From: JAAYVZ01 sp035384965
Lineage (GTDB): Bacteria; Acidobacteriota; Thermoanaerobaculia; Thermoanaerobaculales; Thermoanaerobaculaceae
Length of the DNA: 64,000 bases
Direction of reading: 5' to 3'
NCBI GenBank assembly: GCA_035384965.1
Contig: DAOOJE010000003.1
Location: forward strand, 62,001 to 126,000
Under the pieces are notes generated by a model. That model was not told the origin of the DNA, did not search any database, and was given only the letters and a program-made list of their open reading frames with translations. Of this stretch, positions 41,907 to 50,957 are shown one piece after another; within the stretch, counting starts at the first letter, position 1; each line of letters opens with the position of its first letter. The translations under genes were made by a program, and so were the position numbers.

Positions 41907-43625
41907 TCAGTACTTGCGCTCGACCGGCTTCCACGTCTTGATCGTGACCGGCTTGTAGTCGAGGCGCGGCGAGCCGTCGGGCTGCCGCCACGCCAGGGTG
42001 TGCTTGAGCCACTTCTCGTCGTCGCGGTTGGGGAAGTCGCGCCGGGCGTGGGCGCCGCGCGACTCCTCGCGGGCGAGCGCGCCGACGATCGTCACCTCGG
42101 CGAGGTCGAGCAGGTTTTCGAGCTCGAGGGCGTGAAAGAGGTTCGAGTTGTAAATCGCGCCCTGATCCGGCACCGGCGCATGGCGCGCGCGCTGCCGCAG
42201 CTCGCGCACGATCACGAGCGCCTTGGAGAGTTCCTCGCCCTTGCGGAACACGCCCACGTAGTCATCCATCATGGCCCGCAGCTCGCGCCGCAGTGCATAG
42301 AGGTTTTCGCTCCCCTGCCGCGCCAGGATCTCCTTGCGGTGGTCCTCGGAAGCGCCGAGCTGCGCTGCCGGGACGTCGGGCGGCGCTCCCAGTCTCGCCA
42401 GGGCGCCGGCGATCTCGCCGCCGGTGATCGCCCCCCACACCAGGCACTCACCGGTGGAGTTGGAGCCGAGGCGGTTGGCCCCGTGCAGGCTCACGCACGC
42501 CGCCTCGCCGGCGGCCCAGATCCCCTCGATCCGGGTCTTGCCGTCGATGTCGGTCTCGATCCCGCCCATCGAGTAGTGGGCCACGGGGCGGATCGGAATC
42601 GGCGTGGTGATCGGATCGAGCCCCAGGAACTTCATGCACACCTCGCGGATGAGCGGCAGGCGCTTGTTGATGCGGTCCGCCCCGAGGTGCGTGAGATCGA
42701 GCTGGATGAAGGGCTTGCCGTCCGAGCCCTCGAACCCGCGCCCGGCCAGGATCTCTTCCTGCTCGGCGCGGGACACCATGTCACGCGGCGCCAGCTCCAT
42801 CTTGGAGGCCGCGTAGCGCTCCATGAACCGCTCGCCCTGGTTGTTCTTAAGATATCCGCCCTCGCCACGACAGGCCTCAGTCATGAGAATGCCCGACGGC
42901 ACGAGCCCGGTGGGGTGAAACTGCAGGAACTCCATGTCCTCGAGCGGCAACCCGGCCCGCCACGCCATCGCCATCCCGTCGCCGGTCACGGTCTGCGAGT
43001 ACGTCGTGAACCCGTACAGCGTGCCGCCGCCGCCGGTGGCGATGAGCAACGCCTTGCCGCGGAAGACGATCGTCTCGCCGGTCGGCGCGAACACCCCGAC
43101 GAGCCCGGCGAAGCGCCCGTCCGCGACCAGGATGTCGGTGGCGAAGAACTCGTCGTAGCGCGCGAAGCAGCGGTAGCGGAGGAGGGTGTCGTACAGCGTC
43201 TGCATCTCGAAAAACCCGGTCTTGTCGGCGGCCAGGGTGGCGCGCGGGAACGAGTGCCCGCCGAACGGCCGTTGGGCGATGCGCCCCGACTCGTCGCGCG
43301 TCCAGGGGATCCCCCAGTGGTCGAGCTGCAGGATCTCGCCCGGTATCGCGCCCACGAAACGATGTACCACGTCCTGGTCCGCGAGGAAGTCCGAGCCCTT
43401 CACTGTGTCCCAGGCGTGCAGCTCGAGCGAGTCGCCCTCCTCGGGGCGCAGCACCGCCGCCGTGCCACCTTCGGCGCACACCGAGTGCGCCCGCATGAGC
43501 TGCACCTTCGAGACGACGCCAATGTCGGCCTTGCCTCCGAGCCTGCGGGCGATCTCCACGGCGGCTCGTAGTCCGGCCAGCCCCGCCCCCAGGATCACGA
43601 CATCGTGGTAAATCTCCTTCGCCAT
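41907..43625 (-). CDS. sdhA: Succinate dehydrogenase flavoprotein subunit
   Basis: 572 aa. The FAD-binding GAGLAG is at about 13-18 and the His for covalent FAD in RAHSVCAEGG near 47. Substrate-binding segments are HPTGLVPSGILMTEACRGEGG, the RPVAHYSMGGIETD loop and LHGANRLGSNSTGECLVWG. The enzyme oxidises succinate to fumarate in the TCA cycle. The true start is the ATG at 43625 with AAGGAGG six bases before it. It opens an operon in the order A-C-D-B, unlike the C-D-A-B order of many proteobacteria. Confidence 0.96.
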   Translation of the reverse strand: MAKEIYHDVVILGAGLAGLRAAVEIARRLGGKADIGVVSKVQLMRAHSVCAEGGTAAVLRPEEGDSLELHAWDTVKGSDFLADQDVVHRFVGAIPGEILQLDHWGIPWTRDESGRIAQRPFGGHSFPRATLAADKTGFFEMQTLYDTLLRYRCFARYDEFFATDILVADGRFAGLVGVFAPTGETIVFRGKALLIATGGGGTLYGFTTYSQTVTGDGMAMAWRAGLPLEDMEFLQFHPTGLVPSGILMTEACRGEGGYLKNNQGERFMERYAASKMELAPRDMVSRAEQEEILAGRGFEGSDGKPFIQLDLTHLGADRINKRLPLIREVCMKFLGLDPITTPIPIRPVAHYSMGGIETDIDGKTRIEGIWAAGEAACVSLHGANRLGSNSTGECLVWGAITGGEIAGALARLGAPPDVPAAQLGASEDHRKEILARQGSENLYALRRELRAMMDDYVGVFRKGEELSKALVIVRELRQRARHAPVPDQGAIYNSNLFHALELENLLDLAEVTIVGALAREESRGAHARRDFPNRDDEKWLKHTLAWRQPDGSPRLDYKPVTIKTWKPVERKY

Positions 43626-44020
43626 CCGTGCCTCCTTCCGGCCACCCACCCGGTCGTCAGTCGTCGGTGATCGGCGCTCCTCCCACCCGCTGCTGCTTCC
43701 CCCCCGCTGCGCCCGGCTCCGTTTCCCATCCCCGGCGTACCCGCCAGGGTGGACGGGGACGCCTTGCGCACGGCGCTTTCTGCCGCCATTGCCGCGCCGC
43801 GTGCCGGCTCGCGCAGCCATATCCCGGCCGGCGCACAGGCCAGCCCCACGCTGTCCCCCGCTTCCGGCCTCGTGCGCGCTCGCCGGCGCGTGTCGCTCTC
43901 CATCTTTCCGGTTCCCGAAGATAACAGCTCGCGCCCGCCTTCACAAGACCCGACCGCGCCGCGATTGCCGCAACCGCCGGTCCGACGCGGCGTCGGCTCG
44001 CCTGAGCCCCCTTTTCGCCC
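43626..44020. other. Divergent intergenic region, no gene seen
   Basis: About 395 bases between sdhA and the M14 promoter. Long open frames across it show no family resemblance and are typical of very GC-rich sequence. The sdh promoter must lie here, but no convincing -35/-10 pair was found on the minus strand. Confidence 0.5.
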
Positions 44021-44049
44021 TTGACCCGACTCGGCAGTCGGCCTAGTCT
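44021..44049 (+). promoter_or_regulatory. Sigma-70 promoter of the M14 peptidase gene
   Basis: TTGACC at 44021-44026, a 17-base spacer and TAGTCT at 44044-44049. GGAGGG follows at 44060-44065 and the ATG is at 44069, so the leader is short but carries a ribosome site. Confidence 0.65.
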
Positions 44050-44068
44050 CGCCGTCGTCGGAGGGATC

Positions 44069-46702
44069 ATGCGGGCGATCAGATCGATCCTGGCCGGAAT
44101 CAGTTGCGTGCTGGTGGCATCGGGTGCTCTCGCGGCGGCGGCGCCGTCTCCGGAGGCGCGCTTCGGCTTTCCGCCGGGAGCGGACGGCATGCTCCTCGAC
44201 TACGAGCAGATCGTCGCCTATCTGAAGCTGCTCGACGAGAGCTCGCCGCGCATCGAGATGCGGCAAATCGGCACAAGCCCGCTCGGCAAGCCGATGTACG
44301 TCGTGTTCGTCTCGACACCGGAGAACATCGCGCGTCTCGACGAGCTGCACGCCATCAACCGCCGCCTCGCCCTCGACCCCGAGCTCCCCGACACCGAGCG
44401 GGCCGGGCTCGTCGCCCGGGGCCGCGTGTTCGTGCTCGAGACGCTGTCCATGCACGCCAACGAGCTGGCGCCCTGCCAGGCGTTTCCGCAGCACGCCTGG
44501 GAGCTGGCCACCACCGAGGACCCGGCGGTGCTGGCGCAGCTCGCCAACGTCGTGCTCATGGTCGTGCCAGCGCACAACCCCGACGGGCTGGACATGGTCG
44601 TGGAGAACTACCGCACCTACAAGGGCACGCCGTGGGACGGCGCCGATCTGCCGGCGGTCTACCACCGCTACGTCGGGCACGACAACAACCGCGACTTCGT
44701 GACGCTCACGCAGGAGGACAACCGGGCGATCGCGCGTCTCACCTCCACGGAGTGGTTCCCGCAGGTCATGGTCGAAAAGCACGGCATGGGCGGCGCGGGC
44801 CCCCGCTTCTACTGCCCGCCCTCGCACGACCCGATCGCCGAGAACATCGAGGCCGGGGTGTGGACGTGGATCGCCACCTTCGGCGCCGCCATGGCCCGCG
44901 ACATGCACGAGGACGGCCTCACCGGGATCGCCCAGCACTGGGCGTTCGACGACTACTGGCCGGGCTCCACCGAGACCTGTATCTGGAAGAACGTGGTGGG
45001 GCTTCTGACCGAAAACGCGACCGTACGCGGCGCCTCGCCGATCTTCGTCGAGCCCACCGAGCTCGACGCCCGCGGGAAGGGCCTCGCCGAGTACGCCAAG
45101 AGCGTCAACTTTCTCGCCCCCTGGCCGGGCGGCTGGTGGCGGCTCGGTGACGCGGTGCGGTACGAGCTGTCGTCGTTCAAGTCGCTGCTCCGCACCGCCG
45201 CTGCCCACCGCGAGGAGCTGCTGCGCTTCCGCAACGACATCTGCCGGCGCGATGTGGAGCGCGGGCGGACGCAGGCGCCGTACTACTTCGTGCTGCCGCC
45301 GACCCAGTGCGATCGCGGCGAGTGGGTCAGGCTCGTCAACCTGCTGCTCGAGCATGGCGTGCAGGTCTTCACCGTGCCGGAGCGCATCACTGCAGGCGGC
45401 CGGCACTTCGAGGCCGGCTCGGTGGTCGTGCCACTGGCGCAACCGTTTCGCCCCTTCGTCAAGGAAGTGCTCGAGCCGCAGCGCTTCCCGCTCAGGCATT
45501 TCACGCCCGACGGCGAGCCCATCCGCCCCTACGACATCACGAGCTGGTCGCTGCCGCTGCACCGGGGCGTCACCGCCGAGCAGGTGGACGTGCGGGTGCC
45601 GGAACTCGAGAAGGCGCTCCGCCGCGTCGAGGGCCCGTTCGCGCTCCCCGCTGGCCCCCGAGAGCTGCCGGCCGGACGGTGCTGCGTGGCTTTTTCGGTC
45701 AACGAAAACGAGGCGTTTCGCGCTGCCTTCGCTGCCCTCCGGGCGGGCTTGCCGACAGGCCGCATCGAGCGCGCGCTGGCGGTCGGGGACACGCTCTTGC
45801 CGGCCGGCAGCTTCGTGATCCGCCCCGGGCCCGACCCCGCGGCGCTGCCGCGCCTGCTGGCCGACATCGGGATCCCGGCCGTGGCGCTCGACGCGGAGCC
45901 GGCTGGCCTGCGGCCTCTCAAGCTGCCGCGCATTGCTCTCGTCGAGACGCACTTCCACGACATGGACGCGGGCTGGACCCGGTACCTGCTCGACACCTAC
46001 GGCGTGCCGTTCGAAATCGTGCGCCCGGGAGATTTCGAGACGGTCGATTTCGCCAGGCGCTTCGACCTCGTGATCTTCCCGTCCGCCGACAAGGAGGTCC
46101 TGGCCAAGGGCCGCTACAAGCGGGACGGCGACTACTACCTCCCGCGCCTTCCGCTCGCTTTCCGGAAAGGGATCGGCGACAAGGGGATGGAGAGGCTGAT
46201 GGCGTTTTTCGACGGCGGGGGCGTGATTCTCGCCTGGGGCCGCTCGTGCGGGCTGTTCCTCGACGTGCTCGAGATCAAGCGCGGCAAGGGCGTCACCGAA
46301 GACTTCAGGTTGCCGGTCGCCGACGTCGGCGAGGAGCTGGCGGGCAAGGGCCTCGACGTCACCGGCTCGTGGCTGCGCGTCAACGTGCTGCAGGACCACC
46401 CGCTGACCTGGGGGATGCCGCCCGAGTCCGGGGTGTTCTCGCGCGGCAACCCCGTGCTCCGCACCTCCTTGCCGGGCCCGGACACCGACCGGCGGGTGCT
46501 CGCGAGTTTCCCCGAACGGGACATCCTGCTGTCCGGCCACCTCGAGGGCGAGAAGCTGCTCGCCAACACCGTCGCTGCGGTGTGGACCCGCAAGGGCAAG
46601 GGCCAGCTCGTGCTCTACGCCTTCGCCCCGCAGTTCCGGGCCTCCACCCCGGCGACGTACAAGCTGCTCTTCAACGCCCTCCTGCTGCCCCGGCTGTATT
46701 GA
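44069..46702 (+). CDS. Secreted M14-type zinc carboxypeptidase
   Basis: 877 aa. Signal peptide about 1-24 (ILAGISCVLVASGALAAA). The M14 domain covers about 30-370, with zinc ligands H129 and E132 in MHANE and a further His in a VEKHGMGG or VGHDNNRD context. The rest includes a glutamine-amidotransferase-like C-terminal region (DLVIFPSADKEVLA, GGVILAWGRSCGLFLDVLE). This architecture occurs in large periplasmic M14 proteins of Bacteroidota and Acidobacteriota. The catalytic Glu was not located with certainty. The ATG at 44069 follows GGAGGG; open frame upstream of it is not used. Confidence 0.85.
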   Translation: MRAIRSILAGISCVLVASGALAAAAPSPEARFGFPPGADGMLLDYEQIVAYLKLLDESSPRIEMRQIGTSPLGKPMYVVFVSTPENIARLDELHAINRRLALDPELPDTERAGLVARGRVFVLETLSMHANELAPCQAFPQHAWELATTEDPAVLAQLANVVLMVVPAHNPDGLDMVVENYRTYKGTPWDGADLPAVYHRYVGHDNNRDFVTLTQEDNRAIARLTSTEWFPQVMVEKHGMGGAGPRFYCPPSHDPIAENIEAGVWTWIATFGAAMARDMHEDGLTGIAQHWAFDDYWPGSTETCIWKNVVGLLTENATVRGASPIFVEPTELDARGKGLAEYAKSVNFLAPWPGGWWRLGDAVRYELSSFKSLLRTAAAHREELLRFRNDICRRDVERGRTQAPYYFVLPPTQCDRGEWVRLVNLLLEHGVQVFTVPERITAGGRHFEAGSVVVPLAQPFRPFVKEVLEPQRFPLRHFTPDGEPIRPYDITSWSLPLHRGVTAEQVDVRVPELEKALRRVEGPFALPAGPRELPAGRCCVAFSVNENEAFRAAFAALRAGLPTGRIERALAVGDTLLPAGSFVIRPGPDPAALPRLLADIGIPAVALDAEPAGLRPLKLPRIALVETHFHDMDAGWTRYLLDTYGVPFEIVRPGDFETVDFARRFDLVIFPSADKEVLAKGRYKRDGDYYLPRLPLAFRKGIGDKGMERLMAFFDGGGVILAWGRSCGLFLDVLEIKRGKGVTEDFRLPVADVGEELAGKGLDVTGSWLRVNVLQDHPLTWGMPPESGVFSRGNPVLRTSLPGPDTDRRVLASFPERDILLSGHLEGEKLLANTVAAVWTRKGKGQLVLYAFAPQFRASTPATYKLLFNALLLPRLY

Positions 46703-46806
46703 GGGTGCCTCCACCGGCTTCGCCCCCGGCCGGCAAACCCCCGCGCCCGACCTCTGTATGATGGCGAAGGGGGCTCGCGGCCCCCGCCCAAGGGAGGTTG
46801 CACGCC

Positions 46807-49533
46807 ATGCACTTCAGGTCACCTTGTCCCACCCTGACAGCACTTGGGGTGGCGACGCTGGTGGTCCTCTCGACCGCCGCCGTCGCCCACACCCCGTCCG
46901 GCACGACGGCAAAGGCCGAGCCCGGCGAAGCAGTGCCGCCGCTGCTCGACCGGGAGCTGTTCTTCGGCAACCCCGAGATCGCCGGCGCCCAGCTGTCCCC
47001 CGACGGCAAGTACACGGCGTTCCTCAAGCCCTGGAGGGACACCCGCAACATCTGGGTGAAGAAGACCGGCGAAAGCTACGAGTCGGCGAGGCTCGTGACC
47101 GCCGATCCCAAGCGCCCGATCCCGGGCTTCTTCTGGAGCCGCGACAGCAAGTACATCCTCTTCGTTCAGGACCACGACGGCGACGAGAACTTCAACGTGT
47201 ACGCGGTCGATCCGGCGGCCGCCCCGGCCCCGGGCAACGATGCCCCCGCGGCGCGCAACCTCACGGCCGCGAAGGGAGTGCGCGCGCGGATCTACGCGCT
47301 GCCGAAGAGCGACCCCGACCTCATCTGGGTCGGCCTCAACGATCGCGACCCCGCCTGGCACGACCTCTACAAGGTGCGAATCTCGACCGGCGAGCGGACG
47401 CTCGTGCGCACCAATACCGAGCGCATCGACGGGTGGGTCTTCGATCTCGCGGGGCAGCTGCGGCTCGCCGACAGGGTCGCCCAGGACGGCAGTACCGAGA
47501 TCCTGCGCGTGGACCCCGAGGCTTTTGTCAAGATTTACTCCTGCAACGTTTTCGAGAGCTGCAGCGCAGTGCGCTTCCACAAGGACGGAGTGCGGTTCTA
47601 CATGGAGACGAACCGGGGCGAGCCCGATCTGGTCCGTCTCGTACTCTTCAACCCCTCGACCGGCAAGGAGGAGGTCGTGGACTCCGACCCCGAAAACCGC
47701 GTCGACTTCGGGCAGGCGGTGTTCTCCGAGGCCACCGACACGCTCGTCGCCACGGTCTACGTCGATGACCGGACCCGCATCTACTTCCGCGACAAGGCGT
47801 TCGAGGAGGACTTCCACCTCATCGAGAAGAAGCTGCCGGGCAAGGAGGTCCTCTCGGTCTCGACGACTGCCGACGACAGGCTCTGGATGGTCCACGCGCG
47901 CAGCGACACCGACCCCGGCACGCGCTATCTCTTCGACCGTACGAGCAAGAACCTCTCTCTCGAGTACGTCTCCCGCGAGCGCATCCCGCGCGAGCACATG
48001 GCGCCGATGACGGCCATCCGCTACCGCTCCTCGGACGGGCTCGAGATCCCCGCCTTCCTGACGCTGCCCAAGGGGCTGCCGGCGAAAAACCTGCCGCTCG
48101 TCGTCTTTCCCCATGGCGGCCCGTGGGCGCGCGACACCTGGGGGTTCAACGGCTACGCGCAGTTCCTTGCCAACCGCGGCTACGCGGTGCTGCAGCCGAA
48201 CTTCCGGGGTTCCACCGGCTACGGCGAGAAGTTCCTCAACGCCGGCAACAAGCAGTGGGGCGACCTCATGCAGGACGACCTCACCTGGGGAGTCAAACAC
48301 TTAATTTCCAAGGGGATCGCCGACCCCAAGCGGATCGGCATCATGGGCGTCTCGTACGGCGGTTACGCAACGTTGGCCGGCGTCGCGTTCACCCCGGACA
48401 TGTACGCGGCCGCGGTCTCGATCGTGGGCCCCTCGAACCTGCTCACTTTGCTCGAGACCATCCCCCCCTACTGGGAAGCCGTTCGCGCCGAGTTTCACGA
48501 GCGCATGGGCGACCCCAACACCCCCGAGGGCAGAAAGCAGCTCGAGCGCCAGTCGCCGCTCAACTCCGCGAGCAAGATCAAGACCCCGCTTTTGGTCGTG
48601 CAGGGCGCCAACGACCCGCGCGTCAAGAAAGCCGAGTCCGAACAAATCGTCATCGCCCTGCGCGACCGCAACTTCCTGGTCGAGTACATTCTCGCCCCCG
48701 ACGAGGGACACGGGTTCGTGAGGCCGGTCAACAACATGGCGATGATGGCAGCGGCCGAGGCGTTCCTGGCCAGGCACCTGGGGGGGCGCTTCCAGGAGGG
48801 CGGCACCCCCGAGGTCGTGGCCCGCCTCAAGGAGATCACCGTGGATCCCAAGACCGTGGTGCTCGCGAAGAAGGTCGACGCGGCCACGGTCGGGGCACCG
48901 CAGCCCGTCGTCGACCTGGCCCCGGGCGAGGCCAGCTATCAGGGAACTTTCACCACCGGCACGCAGAGCATGACGATCTCGACTCACCGCACGATCAAGG
49001 ATGCGGGCGCGAACTGGGTCATCACCGACACCCTCACCATGCCGACGGGCGTGGCCGTCGACACCACGACGGTCGAAAAAGGCTCGCTCGTCGTCAAGAG
49101 CCGCAGCGTCCGACAAGGACCGATGGCGGTCGAGCTCGCCTTTGCGGATGGCAAGGCGACCGGCACCATGGCGGTAGGCGGCGAGCCGAAGCCGGTGAAC
49201 GCCGACCTCGGCGGCCCGCTGTTCGCGGACGGCGCCGGCTCCTGGGAAGCGGTGGCCCGGCTGCCGCTCGCCGAGGGGTATGAGGCGACCTTCCGCAACT
49301 TCGACATCCAGAAGCAAAAACCGGCGCTGATGCAGGTGAAGGTCGTCAGCGCCGAGGACGTCACGGTAGCCGCCGGTACCTTCACGACCTGGAAGGTCGA
49401 GGCGAGTTCAGCCGAGGGCGAGCCCGGCTCGACGACCGTCTGGATCGCCCGCGACTCGCGCAAGGTGGTGAAGACGAGCAAGGTGCTGCCGCAGAGGGGC
49501 GGTGCGACGATCGTCATTGAGCTGCAACCATAA
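46807..49533 (+). CDS. Secreted S9 prolyl-oligopeptidase with extra C-terminal domain
   Basis: 908 aa. Signal peptide about 1-30 (TALGVATLVVLSTAAVAH). A beta-propeller spans about 60-400. The alpha/beta-hydrolase peptidase domain, about 410-665, has triad S516 (GVSYGG), D603 (GANDPRV) and H635 (EGHGFV). About 220 residues follow the normal S9 end: a beta-rich DUF3108-like domain (DVTVAAGTFTTWKVEA, STTVWIARDSRKVVKTS). It probably cleaves short peptides after Pro or Ala in the periplasm. GGGAGG precedes the ATG; a -10-like TATGAT lies at 46757-46762. Confidence 0.93.
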   Translation: MHFRSPCPTLTALGVATLVVLSTAAVAHTPSGTTAKAEPGEAVPPLLDRELFFGNPEIAGAQLSPDGKYTAFLKPWRDTRNIWVKKTGESYESARLVTADPKRPIPGFFWSRDSKYILFVQDHDGDENFNVYAVDPAAAPAPGNDAPAARNLTAAKGVRARIYALPKSDPDLIWVGLNDRDPAWHDLYKVRISTGERTLVRTNTERIDGWVFDLAGQLRLADRVAQDGSTEILRVDPEAFVKIYSCNVFESCSAVRFHKDGVRFYMETNRGEPDLVRLVLFNPSTGKEEVVDSDPENRVDFGQAVFSEATDTLVATVYVDDRTRIYFRDKAFEEDFHLIEKKLPGKEVLSVSTTADDRLWMVHARSDTDPGTRYLFDRTSKNLSLEYVSRERIPREHMAPMTAIRYRSSDGLEIPAFLTLPKGLPAKNLPLVVFPHGGPWARDTWGFNGYAQFLANRGYAVLQPNFRGSTGYGEKFLNAGNKQWGDLMQDDLTWGVKHLISKGIADPKRIGIMGVSYGGYATLAGVAFTPDMYAAAVSIVGPSNLLTLLETIPPYWEAVRAEFHERMGDPNTPEGRKQLERQSPLNSASKIKTPLLVVQGANDPRVKKAESEQIVIALRDRNFLVEYILAPDEGHGFVRPVNNMAMMAAAEAFLARHLGGRFQEGGTPEVVARLKEITVDPKTVVLAKKVDAATVGAPQPVVDLAPGEASYQGTFTTGTQSMTISTHRTIKDAGANWVITDTLTMPTGVAVDTTTVEKGSLVVKSRSVRQGPMAVELAFADGKATGTMAVGGEPKPVNADLGGPLFADGAGSWEAVARLPLAEGYEATFRNFDIQKQKPALMQVKVVSAEDVTVAAGTFTTWKVEASSAEGEPGSTTVWIARDSRKVVKTSKVLPQRGGATIVIELQP

Positions 49534-49534
49534 A

Positions 49535-49548
49535 CGCCACTGGTGGCG
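49535..49548. terminator. Short hairpin between convergent genes
   Basis: CGCCA/TGGCG stem with loop CTGG directly after the S9 peptidase stop and just before the convergent receiver gene. No T-run. Weak candidate for a shared 3' end structure. Confidence 0.3.
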
Positions 49549-49557
49549 CGCCTGCGG

Positions 49558-49953
49558 TCACCGCGACCGGGCGTCGGCGAGGGCGCCCGAGATCGCGGCG
49601 AGGAGCTGCTCGGGGCTCGTGGGCTTCTCGAGGAAGCGGTGCACGGGCAGCCACCCCTTGTCCTTGCCCCTATCGAACCGCCAGGCGTCGGTCATGTAGT
49701 CGTGTACCGTCACGAGCAGCACGATCGGGAGGCTCGGGTGGCGAATGGTCACATCGTGGGCGAGGCAGAAGCCGGGGTCGAACTCCTCCATCATGACGCC
49801 GAGCACCAGGACGTCAGGAACCTCCTGCTCCAGGGCGCTCCACGTCTGCTGCACCGAGTGGGCGGCGGTGACCCGGTGGCCGTTGTGCTCCAGCACCGCG
49901 CGGTAGATCTCGACGAGATCGGTGTCGTCGTCAACCAGAAGTACGCGCGCCAC
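49558..49953 (-). CDS. Stand-alone receiver protein lacking the phospho-acceptor Asp
   Basis: 131 aa, a single receiver domain. The acidic pair DDD is at 8-10, T82 and K110 (LEKP) are present, but the position of the phospho-acceptor Asp is Gly52 (VLVLGVMMEE). The codon is GGC; GAC would be one base change. Without this Asp the protein cannot be phosphorylated in the usual way and may be a constitutive or protein-binding pseudo-receiver. The start is GTG after GGGGAG, and a -10-like TACGAT lies at 49974-49979 on the same strand. No kinase is adjacent. Confidence 0.85.
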   Translation of the reverse strand: MARVLLVDDDTDLVEIYRAVLEHNGHRVTAAHSVQQTWSALEQEVPDVLVLGVMMEEFDPGFCLAHDVTIRHPSLPIVLLVTVHDYMTDAWRFDRGKDKGWLPVHRFLEKPTSPEQLLAAISGALADARSR

Positions 49954-50022
49954 GGCTGCTCCCCTCGTGCCGCATCGTAGCTCGCCTGAGGCCGCAGCGC
50001 GAGGGAGGTGAGGTTTCCCCCG

Positions 50023-50898
50023 CTACCGCCACGTTTCCGGCCCGCACGCCACGGGAGGAAAGCGGCGCAGGTCCGCAAAGCGAAACGTCCACTCTGGAGT
50101 CGCGAGAAAGCCTGCGGCAGCTGCTGCGTACCAGGGGCTGCCGGGAGTTGCGGGGTTGCAGAGCAGGTGGATCTCCTGCGCCGGCATGTAGCTCTGGACC
50201 AGCAGGAACCACCTGTGGCCCTCGGCGTCGGTGGCCACGTCAACCACGAGGACGGCGTGGCCCGGCGAGCCCCCCTGCACGAAAACGTCGCCGGGCTCAA
50301 CCTGGAGGGGATCCGGCACGGGCACGAGCTCGCGGGCGAGCGAGAGCGACCCGGCGTAGGCGAAAACGGCGGCGAGATACCGCCGGAACGAAGCATACGA
50401 GCCGTCGGGTCGGGCGCTTGCCACCCACTCGACCCGCGAGCCGCTCACGCGGGGCCGCTGGCCGCCTTTCCACGCCTCCCACCGCGCGAGGTCGCCGCTC
50501 GTGAAGCGAAACGCGATCGCCGCCTCGCACCCGTGCTCCCACAGCCATTCGGCGCGGAGTCGGATCACGGCGTCCGCGCACTGCTGGAGGTCGCCCCGCC
50601 CCACGTCGATCGCCACCACCGCCTCGTGCGCGTCTTGGTTGGCTTTGAGCCTGCCGTCGAACAGGCGTACCGGCGGCCGCCCGGGGCGCAGCGGCAACCG
50701 GCGAAGCCAGGCTCCGAACGACCCTGCTTCCACCTCCAGGCGGGTCCAGCCTGGCGGCAGTGCGATCCGCTCGCTCAACGTCTCCCCCTCGCTGCCGGGC
50801 CAGGGATGGGGGCGGGCAGGCGGGCCAGTGCCCGCGCTCGCGACGACGACCACCGCCAGCACCGCTCCAACCCGCCGGGGCGACCGCGACGAGGTCAT
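50023..50898 (-). CDS. Secreted DUF4846 protein
   Basis: 291 aa. Signal peptide or lipid-type N-terminus (RVGAVLAVVVVASAGTG). The DUF4846 body shows AWLRRLPLRPG, LQQCADAVIRLRAEWLW, GDVFVQGGSPGHAVLVVDVA and SYMPAQEIHLL, the last two being conserved family segments. The GHAVLVVD motif suggests an NlpC-like or hydrolase-type pocket, but the function is unknown. Start at ATG 50898 is preferred over TTG 50907. A TACGCT at 50913-50908 gives an almost leaderless transcript, in the gap shared with the MgtE-like gene. Confidence 0.85.
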   Translation of the reverse strand: MTSSRSPRRVGAVLAVVVVASAGTGPPARPHPWPGSEGETLSERIALPPGWTRLEVEAGSFGAWLRRLPLRPGRPPVRLFDGRLKANQDAHEAVVAIDVGRGDLQQCADAVIRLRAEWLWEHGCEAAIAFRFTSGDLARWEAWKGGQRPRVSGSRVEWVASARPDGSYASFRRYLAAVFAYAGSLSLARELVPVPDPLQVEPGDVFVQGGSPGHAVLVVDVATDAEGHRWFLLVQSYMPAQEIHLLCNPATPGSPWYAAAAAGFLATPEWTFRFADLRRFPPVACGPETWR

Positions 50899-50940
50899 GA
50901 CACTCAAAGCGTAGCAGCGTCCGCGGCGGCGCGGGGTGGT

Positions 50941-50949
50941 TGGTACACT
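50941..50949 (+). promoter_or_regulatory. Extended -10 giving a leaderless MgtE-like transcript
   Basis: TGGTACACT (TGn plus TACACT) ends eight bases before the ATG at 50958. No -35 and no Shine-Dalgarno are visible. It lies in a 59-base divergent gap with the DUF4846 promoter. Confidence 0.55.
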
Positions 50950-50957
50950 GGCCGGGC

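Noticed and set aside
43657..44190. Possible gene in the sdhA/M14 gap
   Set aside because: No ribosome site, no family resemblance, and it overlaps the M14 promoter and signal peptide.
43595..46714. A 1,000-codon minus-strand frame opposite the M14 peptidase gene
   Set aside because: Composition is an antisense shadow rich in Arg, Gly and Pro with no motif, while the plus strand carries a signal peptide, zinc motif, promoter and ribosome site.
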